Part shown: one piece after another, positions 20,929-30,233 of the stretch
How positions within the stretch are numbered: the stretch's first letter is position 1
How the letters are laid out: every line of letters begins with the position of its first letter
Source of the DNA: Erwinia sp. E602
GTDB taxonomy: Bacteria; Pseudomonadota; Gammaproteobacteria; Enterobacterales; Enterobacteriaceae
Length of the DNA: 64,000 nucleotides
Assembly: GCF_018141005.1 (NCBI RefSeq)
Contig: NZ_CP046582.1
Coordinates: forward strand, 3,348,001-3,412,000
Direction of reading: 5' to 3'
Position numbers and translations under genes: made by a program
The notes under the pieces: generated by a model
The model's database searches: none
Seen by the model: only the letters and a program-made list of their open reading frames with translations
What the model was told of the DNA's origin: nothing

Positions 20929-23900
20929 ATGTTATTAAGCACGTTATTACAGGCGGCCCGCCAGCCGGCGGAAAACTTAGTGGTCGCCGCATTACCGGAA
21001 AATTACCCGCAGTGGGTGCTGTTTTTTAGCGTCAGCGACGGGCAGCAGCAGGCCCATACGCAGATCGCCACCGGCAGCAGCTTTGAACAGGCGTGGGCCA
21101 GCGGCAGCGCGCTGCTGGAGGCGTGGAACGCCGGACAGCAGCAGGAGATCCGCTGGCTGCGCGTTGACGTGGTCGATGAGGTGATGCCCTGCGCGTGGGG
21201 CGAGCTGCAGCGTCGCCTGAGCAATAACAAACGTAACTACTACCGCCGCGGGCTGGCCTTTGACGCCGGTTTTAACGTGGCGATGCTGCCGCAGGAGCTG
21301 GGTGCCTGGGCGATTCTGTATGACGCTGCCACGCCGGTGACGATCCCAAACGCCGGCAACCTGGAAAACTACGGCAAAAAACGGTTTGGCACGCCGCTGA
21401 GCTGGCCGACTGACGACGAGCAGCCGCTGTGGACCTTCAACACCCGTGGGCTGTTCGCCGACGCCAGCGGCATCTGGCCGATTGAAAATCAGGGGCGGCA
21501 CCACGGCTATCGCCGGGTGGAGAAGTGGCCGGGGCCACAGCTGCCGGAGGTGATTACCCGCGCCAGCCACTATCTGGCGGGTGAAATCAACGCGGGGGGC
21601 GACTTTAACTACGGCTGGTTCCCCTGCTTTGACCGTCCGATCCCCTCGACCAACGCCCTGCGCCACGCCAGCTCTACCTATGCGCTGCTCGAAGGCTGGG
21701 AGGTCACCCAGGACCCGCAGCACCTGGCCGCCATTGAACGCGCCCTGGGCCACCTGTGCCGCGAGCTGATCAAAACGGTGACCCTGCCCGACGGCAGCGA
21801 CGCCGATTTTCTGGTGGACGTTGGCAATGAGATCAAGCTGGGCGGCAACGCGGTGTCGATCCTCGCGCTGGCGAAATACACCGAACTGACCGGCGACCAG
21901 CAGTACCTGGCGCAGATGGCGCGGCTGGCCAACGGCATCGGCTTTATGCAGATGGCCGATAAATCCTTCGTACACGTGCTTAACTACCCGGACCTGACGC
22001 TGAAGGCCGCCCACCGCATCATCTACTACGATGGCGAAGCCGCCTTTGCCCTGATGCGCCTGTACGGCATTACCCGCAACCCGCGCTGGCTGCAGCTGGT
22101 TGAAACCGCCTTCGACTACTTTATCGCGCAGAAGCACTGGCAGGCCCACGACCACTGGCTGAGCTACTGTGTTAACGAACTGACGCTCTACCGCCCGGAG
22201 GCACGTTACTACCAGTTCGGCCTCGACAACGTGCGCGATCACCTCGATTTTGTCGCCAACCGCATCACCACCTACCCGACGCTGCTGGAGCTGATGATGG
22301 CGGCACAGCGGATGATTACCCGAATCGCGGCGGACGAGCAGCATCAGGCGCTGCTGGCCGGCTTCGATATGGCGAAGTTCGACCAGGCGCTGGAGGCCCG
22401 CGCCCGCTACCTGCTGAACGGCTTCTTCTGGCCGGAGCTGGCGATGTTCTTCCGCAACCCGGGGCGTATCACCGGCAGCTTCTTTATCCGTCACCACGGC
22501 TTCCGCGTGCGCATCGATGACGTCGAGCACTACCTCTCCGGCTATGTCGCCTACCTGAAGTACGTGCGGGCGAACCAGGCGAAAGCGAAGGCCGACGCGC
22601 GGACAAAACGCCTGCAGGCCAGCGACAGCGCCCTGCCCGCCGCGCGGTTAACGCCCGCCGTGCGCGAGCCGCGCATCCTGTTCCTCAGCGAAAACCTGCG
22701 TGAGGTGGGCAACGGCATTGAGGTGGCGACGCTGCGCCGCGTGCGGCTGTTTAACGACCATCTTAACCTTGACCCGACGATCCTGATCTCCTCGTTCAAT
22801 CCGCAGCTGGCTGAGACGGTAGCCCGCTTTAAGGCCAGCGGTAAACTGCCGCAGCGCACCCGGGTAATGAGCCTCTACGACTGGCTGGCCCCGCTGTGTG
22901 ACGGCGGCAAACTGGCCCCGCTGCCGGCCCTTGCCGATGGCCTGCTGTTGAAGCGTTCTGACGCGCAGCCGGGCGGCCTGCACGTACGGCAGTACGCCCT
23001 GCCGGGGCGGGAAAAAGAGCTGTGCTATGAGGACGTGGTCGACGCCCGTCAGCGCATCGTGCTGCGCAGGCACTATCAGCTGCGTCAGCAGAAGAGCGAG
23101 CTGCACGACATCGAGGCCGGGCAGCCGTCAGGCCACAGCGTCAGCTGGGCCAGCGAAGAGCTGTTCAACGCTGCGATGGCCGGCATGTGCCTCGATCCGG
23201 CGGTGGAGTGGCACTTTGTGGTGGATAAGAACCGGCCGTGGCTGGAGTTTATGCGCCTCAGCCCGCAGAAGTACTGCAACGGCACCCTGACCAGCGTGCT
23301 GCACAACACCCATTACCTGACCAACGGTCGCCTCAAGCACAGCTACTCGCAGGTGCTGAACAGCCATGCGGCTTACGACCGGCTGCTGGTCCTGACCGAA
23401 GCCCAGCATCGCGACCTGCTGAAGGAAGGGTTCCCGGCAGAGAAGATGCGGGTGCTGCCTAACCATATCGATAACCCGCAGGCGGGGAAAAAAATCAGCA
23501 AAAAGGCCAGCAAGCGGGTGCTGCTGATGGCGCGCTACGCGCCGGAAAAACGTCACGACCTGCTGATACGCGTGTTTGAAAAAGTGCTGGAGGCGGTGCC
23601 GGACGCCGAGCTGCACACCTACGGCGTCGGGCGGCTGCGCGCCAGCCTGCAGCAGCAGGTGGCAGAGAAAGGGCTGGAGAAACAGATCCACATCAACGGC
23701 TTTAACGGCGATCTGGCGGAGATCCACCGCAACAGCTGCTGCGCGGTGATCTGCTCCGATCAGGAGGGGCTGCCGCTGTTTGGCCTGGAGTCGCTGGCGT
23801 GGAGCACGCCGCTGGTCAGCTTTGATATCAAGTACGGCCCGCACGATCTGCTGGCTAATTTTAAAGCCGGTAAGCTGGTGCCGGACGGCGACGAAGAGGC

Positions 23901-24108
23901 GCTGGCCGCCACGCTGATCGACCTGCTGCAACATCCGGGCAAGCTGCGCGCCCTGCGCGCCGGCGCGGTAAACAGCGCCGCGCGCTTCTTCACCCCGGTG
24001 ATTGCCGAACGCTGGCAGCAGTGGTGGGATGAGATGCGCCAGCTGGCGGCAGGGCGGGCCGGACGTCAGGCTGAGCCCGTGGTGCAGACAACGGCGGCGG
24101 TAGAATAA
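20929..24108 (+). CDS. Two-domain protein: alpha/alpha-barrel-like N-half plus GT4 glycosyltransferase
   Basis: A 1059-residue cytoplasmic protein. The C-terminal half (about 578-1040) is a GT-B retaining glycosyltransferase of family GT4. Key parts are GNGIEVATLRR (N-lobe glycine loop), VLLMARYAPEKRHD near 861-874, and EGLPLFGLES near 945-954 with the E-x7-E motif, followed by YGPHDLL as in TagE/SdgA/SdgB-type enzymes. The N-half (about 1-560) is all-helical with W/Y/H-rich loops (NYGWFPCFDRP, IIYYDGEAAFA), suggesting an (alpha/alpha) toroid like those acting on or binding sugars. A strong GGAGGAG ribosome site lies 20 nt after the HlyD-like stop, so it is the last gene of the secretion operon. 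I infer a protein O-glycosyltransferase for the adhesin; cell-surface glycan synthesis is the alternative. Confidence 0.8.
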   Translation: MLLSTLLQAARQPAENLVVAALPENYPQWVLFFSVSDGQQQAHTQIATGSSFEQAWASGSALLEAWNAGQQQEIRWLRVDVVDEVMPCAWGELQRRLSNNKRNYYRRGLAFDAGFNVAMLPQELGAWAILYDAATPVTIPNAGNLENYGKKRFGTPLSWPTDDEQPLWTFNTRGLFADASGIWPIENQGRHHGYRRVEKWPGPQLPEVITRASHYLAGEINAGGDFNYGWFPCFDRPIPSTNALRHASSTYALLEGWEVTQDPQHLAAIERALGHLCRELIKTVTLPDGSDADFLVDVGNEIKLGGNAVSILALAKYTELTGDQQYLAQMARLANGIGFMQMADKSFVHVLNYPDLTLKAAHRIIYYDGEAAFALMRLYGITRNPRWLQLVETAFDYFIAQKHWQAHDHWLSYCVNELTLYRPEARYYQFGLDNVRDHLDFVANRITTYPTLLELMMAAQRMITRIAADEQHQALLAGFDMAKFDQALEARARYLLNGFFWPELAMFFRNPGRITGSFFIRHHGFRVRIDDVEHYLSGYVAYLKYVRANQAKAKADARTKRLQASDSALPAARLTPAVREPRILFLSENLREVGNGIEVATLRRVRLFNDHLNLDPTILISSFNPQLAETVARFKASGKLPQRTRVMSLYDWLAPLCDGGKLAPLPALADGLLLKRSDAQPGGLHVRQYALPGREKELCYEDVVDARQRIVLRRHYQLRQQKSELHDIEAGQPSGHSVSWASEELFNAAMAGMCLDPAVEWHFVVDKNRPWLEFMRLSPQKYCNGTLTSVLHNTHYLTNGRLKHSYSQVLNSHAAYDRLLVLTEAQHRDLLKEGFPAEKMRVLPNHIDNPQAGKKISKKASKRVLLMARYAPEKRHDLLIRVFEKVLEAVPDAELHTYGVGRLRASLQQQVAEKGLEKQIHINGFNGDLAEIHRNSCCAVICSDQEGLPLFGLESLAWSTPLVSFDIKYGPHDLLANFKAGKLVPDGDEEALAATLIDLLQHPGKLRALRAGAVNSAARFFTPVIAERWQQWWDEMRQLAAGRAGRQAEPVVQTTAAVE

Positions 24109-24111
24109 CGC

Positions 24112-24237
24112 CCGCCAGGGCAGCAGGACGCTATTCCCGCACCCCTGACTGAGGGTGGAGCAATGCCCAGCCAGGCAGAGAATGGATGATTCCCTCCTGC
24201 CAGGCTGCGGTTCCCCGGAGAGATGACTCCCCGCCAA
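24112..24237 (+). ncRNA. Structured 3' region, candidate small RNA
   Basis: About 125 nt between the glycosyltransferase stop and the terminator hold several hairpins: CACCC/GGGTG at about 24155-24174; a longer stem with arms CAGCC(A)GGCAG and CTGCC(A)GGCTG; nested within it GAAT-GGAT-GATTC with GGA in the loop; and GGAG-AGATGA-CTCC. GGA in loops is the CsrA/RsmA binding form. A TAGAAT box near 24102 could be a -10 element but no good -35 is seen. It may be a processed 3' UTR RNA. No known family was recognised. Confidence 0.3.
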
Positions 24238-24262
24238 CCCGCGCCGCCGCGCGGGTTTTTTA
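24238..24262 (+). terminator. Intrinsic terminator of the adhesin/exporter/glycosyltransferase operon
   Basis: CCCGCGC/GCGCGGG stem (24238-24255) with a CGCC loop followed by six T residues, a classical intrinsic terminator. The convergent DUF1028 gene ends in the T-tract. Confidence 0.85.
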
Positions 24263-24916
24263 TTGCCAGTCCGGCTCACGCCCCGGCAGCTGCCGGAAAA
24301 AATCCGCGTAATCCGGCGCGCGCACCTGCGCCAGCACCTCGTCGAGCTGCGTCAGCGGGTCGGCGGACCAGTCCACCCGCAGATCGATCTGCGCATAGCG
24401 GCGATGCTGCCACACCTTCAGCGCGGCGGAGCGGATGCCGCGCCGGTCGCCACCGGCGCGCTGCCCGGCCTGCAGCGCCGCCAGCAGCCGTTCGGCCAGC
24501 GGCTGCCCGGTCTGGCGGGTAAAGGCATCGCACATCGCCGGCAGCACCGTATCGCCCGCCAGCAGATTGCCCGCCACCGCAAAGCCCTCCCCGCTCAGGC
24601 TGCCGCACCAGCCGCCGCATTCACCGCCGGTCCAGTGGGCGCTGCCGCCGGCGGCGTCCAGCAGGATCAGCTGCCGCCGCTGCCGTTCAGGATCCTGCGC
24701 CAGCAGGCTCTCCAGCACCGCCTGCGCGCTCTGCCCCTCCGCCAGCCCCGTCAGCCCGTCCGGGCCAAACAGTGGATTGGTAAAAGCCTGGGTGGCGATG
24801 GCACCCACGCCGCTCTGGCCGTGGATCACCAGTGCGCCGACCGCCGGCCCGGCGGTGGCGGTGGCCGCGCCCAGCTCTCCGCTTAGCGCATCCCGCGCCA
24901 CGATCGACAAGGTCAT
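24260..24916 (-). CDS. DUF1028-family protein (Ntn-hydrolase-like)
   Basis: A 218-residue cytoplasmic protein beginning TLSIVARD and continuing with the ATATAGPAVGALV and GVGAIATQAFTNP segments of DUF1028, a family with an Ntn-hydrolase-like fold often found beside peptide importers. Catalysis is not proven for the family; peptidase or amidase activity on the imported substrate is an inference. It is divergent from the ABC operon and shares a 137 bp promoter region with two matching dyads. A GAGGGGG ribosome site precedes the ATG. Confidence 0.85.
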   Translation of the reverse strand: MTLSIVARDALSGELGAATATAGPAVGALVIHGQSGVGAIATQAFTNPLFGPDGLTGLAEGQSAQAVLESLLAQDPERQRRQLILLDAAGGSAHWTGGECGGWCGSLSGEGFAVAGNLLAGDTVLPAMCDAFTRQTGQPLAERLLAALQAGQRAGGDRRGIRSAALKVWQHRRYAQIDLRVDWSADPLTQLDEVLAQVRAPDYADFFRQLPGREPDWQ

Positions 24917-24944
24917 AGTGCCCCCTCTTCTGCGTACCAGATCA

Positions 24945-24962
24945 AATTTATATGGATAAATT
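24945..24962. promoter_or_regulatory. Operator dyad 1 in the DUF1028/ABC divergent promoter
   Basis: A perfect AATTTAT-N4-ATAAATT inverted repeat. The same half-site recurs in the dyad at 24978-24993, 32 bp centre to centre (about three helical turns), so two dimers could bind the same face. The likely ligand is the GntR-type regulator encoded at 30234. Confidence 0.6.
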
Positions 24963-24977
24963 ATTGCACATCTCGCT

Positions 24978-24993
24978 ATTTATACGCATAAAT
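24978..24993. promoter_or_regulatory. Operator dyad 2 in the DUF1028/ABC divergent promoter
   Basis: A perfect ATTTAT-N4-ATAAAT inverted repeat with the same half-site and spacer as the dyad at 24945-24962. It lies about 60 bp before the ABC binding-protein start. Confidence 0.6.
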
Positions 24994-25053
24994 TAATCAG
25001 CACAGATTGTATCCAGCGGCGTTCACGCGCTGCGCACCGACAACGAGGTCAAT

Positions 25054-26625
25054 ATGCTCAGACTGCTGCGCGCCACGCTGCGTGCGATCCCTCTTTACGC
25101 CGGGCTGGCGCTGGTGGCCCCGGCGCTGCTGGCGGCCACGCCGCCCGGCGTGCTGATTATCGGCCAGGTGGCGGAGCCGCAGTCGCTGGATCCGCAGGTG
25201 GCCACCGCCGCCAACGATTCGCGCATTCTGGTCAACCTGTACGATGGCCTGGTGCGCAACGCGCCCGGCTCGCTGACCATTGAACCGGCGCTGGCCAGCC
25301 GCTGGGAAGTCAGCCCGGACGGCCTGCGCTACAGCTTCCATCTGCGTCCGGGGGTGAAATTCCACGACGGCACGCCGGTGGACGCCGACGCCGTGCGCTT
25401 TACCTTTGAACGGATGCTGAACAAACAGCACCCGTACTACCACACCGGTCCGTTCCCGCTGAGCTTCTTCTTCTCGTCGATCCGGAAAATCGACACGCCG
25501 GACGCCCACACGGTGATCTTCACCCTCGATAAACCCTTCGCCCCGCTGCTGTCGAACCTCGCCACCCCCACCGGGCTGATCGTCTCCCCGACGGCGGTGA
25601 AAAAGTATGACCGCGACTTCGGCCGCCATCCGGTGGGCAGCGGCGCGTTCCGCTTCGGCGACTGGCGGGCCAACCAGCGGGTGCTGCTTAACGCCAACGC
25701 GGCGTACTGGGACGGCGTGCCGAAACTCAAGGCGGCGGTGTTCCGGCCAATCACCGACGGCAGCACCCGCACCGCCGAGATGCTCTCCGGCGGGCTGGAC
25801 GTGATGGTGGAAGTGCCGCCGGATACCGTGGCGCGCTTCGCCGGTGACCCGCAGTTCCGCCTGCAGCAGGCGGTGGGGCCGCACGTCTGGTTTGTCTGGC
25901 TGAACAACCGCGAAAAGCCGTTCGATGACCGCCGGGTGCGCCAGGCGGTGAACTATGCGGTTAACAAACAGGCGCTGGTCGATAAGGTGCTGCAGGGCGC
26001 GGCGCAGGTGGCCGACGGTCCGATCCCCTCCGCCTTTGCATGGGCGCGCAACGACGCGGTGCAGCCTTATCCCTACGATCCTGACAAGGCACGGGCGCTG
26101 CTGAAAGCCGCCGGTGCCGCGGGGGCGACGCTGAACTTTTACGTCACCGACGGAGGCTCCGGCATGCTCGATCCGATCCCGATGGCCACCGCCATCCAGG
26201 CCGACCTGCGCGCCGTCGGGCTGAAGGTGAATATCCAGACCTGGGAGTGGAACACCTTCCTCAGCAAGGTCAACGCCGGCCTGACGCCGCAGACGCAGAT
26301 GGCCGAAATGGCGTGGATGACCAACGATCCGGACACCCTGCCGTTCCTCACCCTGCGCCGCGACGCCTGGCCGGACAAGGGCGGCTTTAACTCCGGCTAC
26401 TACCACAACCCGCAGGTGGATGAACTGCTGGACAAAGCGCGTGCCACCAGCGACCAGAGCCAGCGCGCGGCGCTTTATCGTCAGGTACAGGCGGTGGTGC
26501 ATGACGACGCGCCCTGGCTGTTCGTCGCCAACTGGAAGCAGAACGCGGTCACTTCGCGCCAGGTGCAGAACCTGGCGCTGCAACCCAACTTCAACCTGAT
26601 CCTGCATCAGGTCAGCAAGCCGTAA
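25054..26625 (+). CDS. Periplasmic substrate-binding protein of a Dpp/Opp-type ABC importer
   Basis: A 523-residue SBP_bac_5 protein. A signal peptide (about 1-28, cleavage near ALLA-ATPP) precedes the mature start, with the family's EPQSLDPQ motif (about 41-48), RYSFHLRPGVKFHDGTPV (about 92-109) and VSPTAV. It would bind a peptide or related solute and deliver it to the permeases that follow. A GAGG ribosome site lies 6 nt before the ATG. Gene order and DUF1028 suggest a peptide-like substrate, which cannot be named. Confidence 0.92.
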   Translation: MLRLLRATLRAIPLYAGLALVAPALLAATPPGVLIIGQVAEPQSLDPQVATAANDSRILVNLYDGLVRNAPGSLTIEPALASRWEVSPDGLRYSFHLRPGVKFHDGTPVDADAVRFTFERMLNKQHPYYHTGPFPLSFFFSSIRKIDTPDAHTVIFTLDKPFAPLLSNLATPTGLIVSPTAVKKYDRDFGRHPVGSGAFRFGDWRANQRVLLNANAAYWDGVPKLKAAVFRPITDGSTRTAEMLSGGLDVMVEVPPDTVARFAGDPQFRLQQAVGPHVWFVWLNNREKPFDDRRVRQAVNYAVNKQALVDKVLQGAAQVADGPIPSAFAWARNDAVQPYPYDPDKARALLKAAGAAGATLNFYVTDGGSGMLDPIPMATAIQADLRAVGLKVNIQTWEWNTFLSKVNAGLTPQTQMAEMAWMTNDPDTLPFLTLRRDAWPDKGGFNSGYYHNPQVDELLDKARATSDQSQRAALYRQVQAVVHDDAPWLFVANWKQNAVTSRQVQNLALQPNFNLILHQVSKP

Positions 26626-26635
26626 CGGAGGCACG

Positions 26636-27583
26636 ATGGCACGATATATTCTGCAGCGGCTGGCCGGGCTGATCCCGGTGGTCATCGGCCTGTCGCTGAT
26701 CGTCTTTCTGCTGATGGCGATGATCCCCGGCAACCCGGCGCAGGCCCTGCTCGGCGCGTACGCCACGCCGGAAAACGTCGCACGCATCAGCCAGGAGCTG
26801 GGGCTGGACAAGCCGCTGTGGCAGCAGTACCTGATCTGGGTCAATAACCTGCTGCACGGCGACTTTGGCCACTCCTGGGTGCTGAACCGGCCGGTGATTG
26901 ACGAGGTGCTGGAGCGCTTCTCCGCCACCCTGCTGCTCGGCGGCTGCGCGCTGCTGCTCAGCGTGGTGCTCGGCCTGCTGGCCGGCGTGGTATCGGCGGT
27001 GCGCCAGTTTGGCTGGGGCGACCGCATCATCACCCTGCTGGTGCTGCTCGGCATCTCGCTGCCCTCGTTCCTGATCGGCCTGCTGATGATTATGCTGTTT
27101 GCCGTCAGCCTGCGCTGGTTCCCGGCCTCCGGCATGCTGGCGGTCTACGGCGGCGGCGGCCTCAGCGATCTGCTGCACCACCTGGTGATGCCCAGCGTGG
27201 CGCTGGCGCTGGTCGCCACCGGGGTGATCGCCCGCCTGACCCGCACCGCGATGCTGGAGGTGCTGCGCCAGGACTATATCCGCACCGCCCGCGCCAAAGG
27301 GCTGAACGAACGGCGGGTGATCTGGCGACACGCCTTCCGCGTGGCGCTGGTGGCGGTGGTGCCGGCCATCGGCATTCAGGCCGGCTTCGTGCTCGGCGGC
27401 GCGGTCTATATCGAAACGGTGTTTCAGTGGCCTGGGCTGGGGGCGATGCTGGTCAAGGCGGTCTCCACCCGCGACCTGCTGCTGGTGCAGGGCGGCGTGC
27501 TGGTCGCCGCCGTCGCCTGTGTGCTGATTAACCTGGTTACCGATATCGTGCAGGCCTGTCTGGATCCGAGGATAAAATCATGA
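26636..27583 (+). CDS. DppB-type ABC importer permease
   Basis: A 315-residue inner-membrane permease with six predicted helices. It has the DppB hallmarks: MARYILQRL start, LGLDKPLWQQYLIW periplasmic segment and the EAA-type loop DYIRTARAKGLNERRVIWRHAFR (about 218-240), which docks on the ATPase. It starts 10 nt after the binding-protein gene and its stop overlaps the next start by 4 nt. Confidence 0.94.
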   Translation: MARYILQRLAGLIPVVIGLSLIVFLLMAMIPGNPAQALLGAYATPENVARISQELGLDKPLWQQYLIWVNNLLHGDFGHSWVLNRPVIDEVLERFSATLLLGGCALLLSVVLGLLAGVVSAVRQFGWGDRIITLLVLLGISLPSFLIGLLMIMLFAVSLRWFPASGMLAVYGGGGLSDLLHHLVMPSVALALVATGVIARLTRTAMLEVLRQDYIRTARAKGLNERRVIWRHAFRVALVAVVPAIGIQAGFVLGGAVYIETVFQWPGLGAMLVKAVSTRDLLLVQGGVLVAAVACVLINLVTDIVQACLDPRIKS

Positions 27584-29343
27584 GCGACGCGTATTCATCC
27601 CGCCGCAGCGGCCTGTCGCTGCTGCTGCACAACCGGCTGGCGTCGCTGGGCGCGCTGATCCTGCTGCTGGCAGCCGCCGCCGCGCTGCTGGCCCCCTGGC
27701 TGCCGCTGCCCGACCCGGACGCCACCAACCTGCTGCAGCGGCTTGCCCCGCCGCTGACGCCGGGTCACCTGCTCGGCACCGACGGGCTGGGCCGCGATAT
27801 GCTGTCGCGCCTGCTGTGGGGCACCCGGGTGTCGCTGGCGGTGGGGCTGGGGGCCACGCTGCTGGCGGCGACGATCGGCACGCTGATCGGGCTGGTGGCC
27901 GGTTATGCCGCCGGGCGCACCGACGGCCTGCTGATGCGGCTGATCGATATGATTATGGCCTTCCCCTATATCCTGCTGGCGCTGGCCATCGTCGCGGTGC
28001 TTGGCCCCGGCCTGCTCAACGCGCTGTACGCCATCGCGCTGGTTAATATCCCGTTCTTTGCCCGTAACGTGCGCGGCCAGACCCTGAGCCTGCGCGACAG
28101 CCCGTTTATTCAGGCGGCGCGGCTGGCGGGAAAAAACCACCTGCAGATCCTGCTGACCGAGATCCTGCCCAACGTGCTGCCGCTGATCGTGGTGGCGCTC
28201 TCGACCACCGTCGGCTGGATGATCCTCGAAACCGCCGGGCTGTCGTTCCTTGGCCTCGGCACCCAGCCGCCGGACGCCGACCTGGGTTCGATGCTCGGCC
28301 AGGGCCGCGGTCAGCTGTTTATCGCGCCGCACGTGGCGCTGGTGCCCGGCCTGGCCATCTTCCTGCTGGTGATCGGCTTTAACCTGCTGGGCGACGGCGT
28401 GCGCGATCTGCTCGATCCGCGCCTGAAATCCGGCGCGCTGCTGCGCTCACAGGCGATGACCACCGTGCAGCGCCCGGCGGTGCCTGATCGCCGCCAGCCC
28501 GGCGCGCTGCTGGAGGTGGCCGATCTGCAGGTGAACTTCACCCGTGGTAACCGGCAGGTGCCGACGGTGAAGGGCGTCAGTTTCCATCTGCAGCCCGGCG
28601 AGTGCCTCGGGCTGATTGGCGAAAGCGGCTCCGGCAAAAGCGTCAGCGCGCTGGCGATCGCCGGGCTGGTGGCCTCACCGCCCGGCATCATCAGCGGCGG
28701 CGGCGTCTGGCTGGCCGGTGAGGAGCTGTTGGGCCTCAGTGCGCCGCAGATGCAGCAGCGGCGCGGCGCGCGGGTGGCCTATATTTTCCAGGATCCGCTG
28801 ACCTCGCTGCATCCGCTGATGCGCATCGGCGATCAGCTGGTGGAGGCGATCCGCTGCCACCAGCCGCTCTCCGCCACGGCCGCCCGGCAGCAGGCGATCG
28901 CGCTGCTGGAGGATACCGGCATCCGCGACGCCGCCCAGCGCTTCGACGCCTGGCCGCATCAGCTCTCCGGCGGCCAGCGCCAGCGGGTCGGCATCGCCAT
29001 GGCGCTGGCTAACGATCCGCAGCTCATTATTGCCGATGAACCCACCACCGCGCTGGACGTTACCGTGCAGGCGAAAATCCTCGCAATGCTCAATGAACTG
29101 CGTCACAGACGCGGCGTGGCACTGCTGTTTATCACCCACGATTTTGCGGTGGTCGGCGAGATGTGCGACCGGGTGGCGGTGATGCGCCAGGGGCAGATCG
29201 TCGAAAGCGGCACCACCGCCGAGGTGCTGCGCCAGCCGCAGCACGCCTACACCCAACGGCTGATTGCCAGCGTGCCGCGCCCCGGCCAGGGGCGTGACTT
29301 CCTGCGCCAGGTGCGCGAGCTGGCCGCAAAGGAGGCACCATGA
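27580..29343 (+). CDS. Fused DppC-type permease and DppD-type ATPase
   Basis: A 587-residue natural fusion. Residues 1-285 are a DppC permease ([21 protein letters not shown] motif, EAA loop near 170-190, ending LLDPRLKSG). A linker of about 25 residues leads to a DppD-type ATPase with Walker A GESGSGKS (about 347-354), signature LSGGQRQR, Walker B LIIADEPT and H-loop ITHDF. E. coli Dpp/Opp systems use two genes for these, but the fusion is known in other importers. It overlaps both neighbours by 4 nt (ATGA), so the operon is tightly coupled. Confidence 0.94.
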   Translation: MSDAYSSRRSGLSLLLHNRLASLGALILLLAAAAALLAPWLPLPDPDATNLLQRLAPPLTPGHLLGTDGLGRDMLSRLLWGTRVSLAVGLGATLLAATIGTLIGLVAGYAAGRTDGLLMRLIDMIMAFPYILLALAIVAVLGPGLLNALYAIALVNIPFFARNVRGQTLSLRDSPFIQAARLAGKNHLQILLTEILPNVLPLIVVALSTTVGWMILETAGLSFLGLGTQPPDADLGSMLGQGRGQLFIAPHVALVPGLAIFLLVIGFNLLGDGVRDLLDPRLKSGALLRSQAMTTVQRPAVPDRRQPGALLEVADLQVNFTRGNRQVPTVKGVSFHLQPGECLGLIGESGSGKSVSALAIAGLVASPPGIISGGGVWLAGEELLGLSAPQMQQRRGARVAYIFQDPLTSLHPLMRIGDQLVEAIRCHQPLSATAARQQAIALLEDTGIRDAAQRFDAWPHQLSGGQRQRVGIAMALANDPQLIIADEPTTALDVTVQAKILAMLNELRHRRGVALLFITHDFAVVGEMCDRVAVMRQGQIVESGTTAEVLRQPQHAYTQRLIASVPRPGQGRDFLRQVRELAAKEAP

Positions 29344-30134
29344 ATAAGGTGATTGAGGCAGAGCAGCTGAGTAAAAGCTACCCCGGCCGCGGCGGCTGGC
29401 TGCGCCGCTCCCCGCCGGTGGAGGCGGTAAAGGCGATCTCGCTGTCGCTTGCTCCGGGCGAAACGCTGGCCATCGTCGGCGAAAGCGGCAGCGGCAAAAG
29501 TACCCTGGCGCGGATGCTGGTCGGGCTGGAAACGCCGACCGCCGGCACGCTGCGCATTCAGGGCGAGGATGCCGCGCGCCTGGCCCGACGCGGCGTGCAG
29601 GCGTTTGGCAAAACCATCCAGTACGTGTTTCAGGACCCGGTTGCCTCGCTCAACCCGCGCAGGACCATCGGCCAGCAGCTCAGCGTGCCGCTGCGGCGGC
29701 TGTGCGGCTACCGCGCATCGGCCTGCCCGCCGCGCCTGCGCCAGCTGATGGCGGCGGTGGGGATGCCCGCCGACGCGCTGCACGGCTACCCGCACGAGTT
29801 CTCCGGCGGCCAGGCGCAGCGGCTGGCGATTGCCCGCGCGCTGGCCGCCGAAGCGCAGATCCTGGTGCTGGACGAACCGGTCAGCGCGCTGGACGTATCG
29901 GTGCAGGCGCAGGTGCTGCTGTTGCTGGAAGATCTGAAGGCCGAATTTAACCTGTCGTACCTGTTTATCAGCCACGATCTGGCGGTGGTCGAGTCGATCG
30001 CCGACCGCGTGGCGGTAATGAATTCTGGTACTATCGTCGAGTGCGCCACGACTGACACGCTGTTCAGCGCTCCTGAACACCCCTACACCCGCCAGCTGCT
30101 GGCCAGCGCGCCCGGCCGCAGGGTGCAGGTGTAG
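29340..30134 (+). CDS. DppF-type ABC importer ATPase
   Basis: A 264-residue ATPase, second nucleotide-binding domain of the importer. It has Walker A GESGSGKS (about 47-54), the DppF/OppF-type YVFQDPVASLNPR Q-loop, signature FSGGQAQR, Walker B ILVLDEPVSALDV and H-loop ISHDL. Start overlaps the fused permease-ATPase stop as ATGA. The C-terminal oligopeptide extension typical of the family (EHPYTRQLLASAP) is present. Confidence 0.94.
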   Translation: MNKVIEAEQLSKSYPGRGGWLRRSPPVEAVKAISLSLAPGETLAIVGESGSGKSTLARMLVGLETPTAGTLRIQGEDAARLARRGVQAFGKTIQYVFQDPVASLNPRRTIGQQLSVPLRRLCGYRASACPPRLRQLMAAVGMPADALHGYPHEFSGGQAQRLAIARALAAEAQILVLDEPVSALDVSVQAQVLLLLEDLKAEFNLSYLFISHDLAVVESIADRVAVMNSGTIVECATTDTLFSAPEHPYTRQLLASAPGRRVQV

Positions 30135-30155
30135 CGTTTTTGGCCTGCCCTGGTC

Positions 30156-30170
30156 GCACAACGTTTGTGC
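30156..30170. promoter_or_regulatory. Inverted repeat before the GntR gene
   Basis: GCACAA-CGT-TTGTGC, a perfect 6 bp dyad with a 3 nt spacer, lies 63 bp before the GntR-type gene. No T-tract follows, so an operator is more likely than a terminator. It differs from the AT-rich dyads at 24945-24993, so it may bind another regulator. Confidence 0.45.
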
Positions 30171-30233
30171 CGTTTATTGCGCAGCTGACTGCGTGATAAC
30201 CGGCACGATTAACGGTACTACAGACAGGTAACT

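Noticed and set aside
23754..24262. The structured 3' region considered as a known riboswitch for the next gene
   Set aside because: The next gene is convergent, and no cobalamin, TPP, glycine or SAM consensus could be matched.
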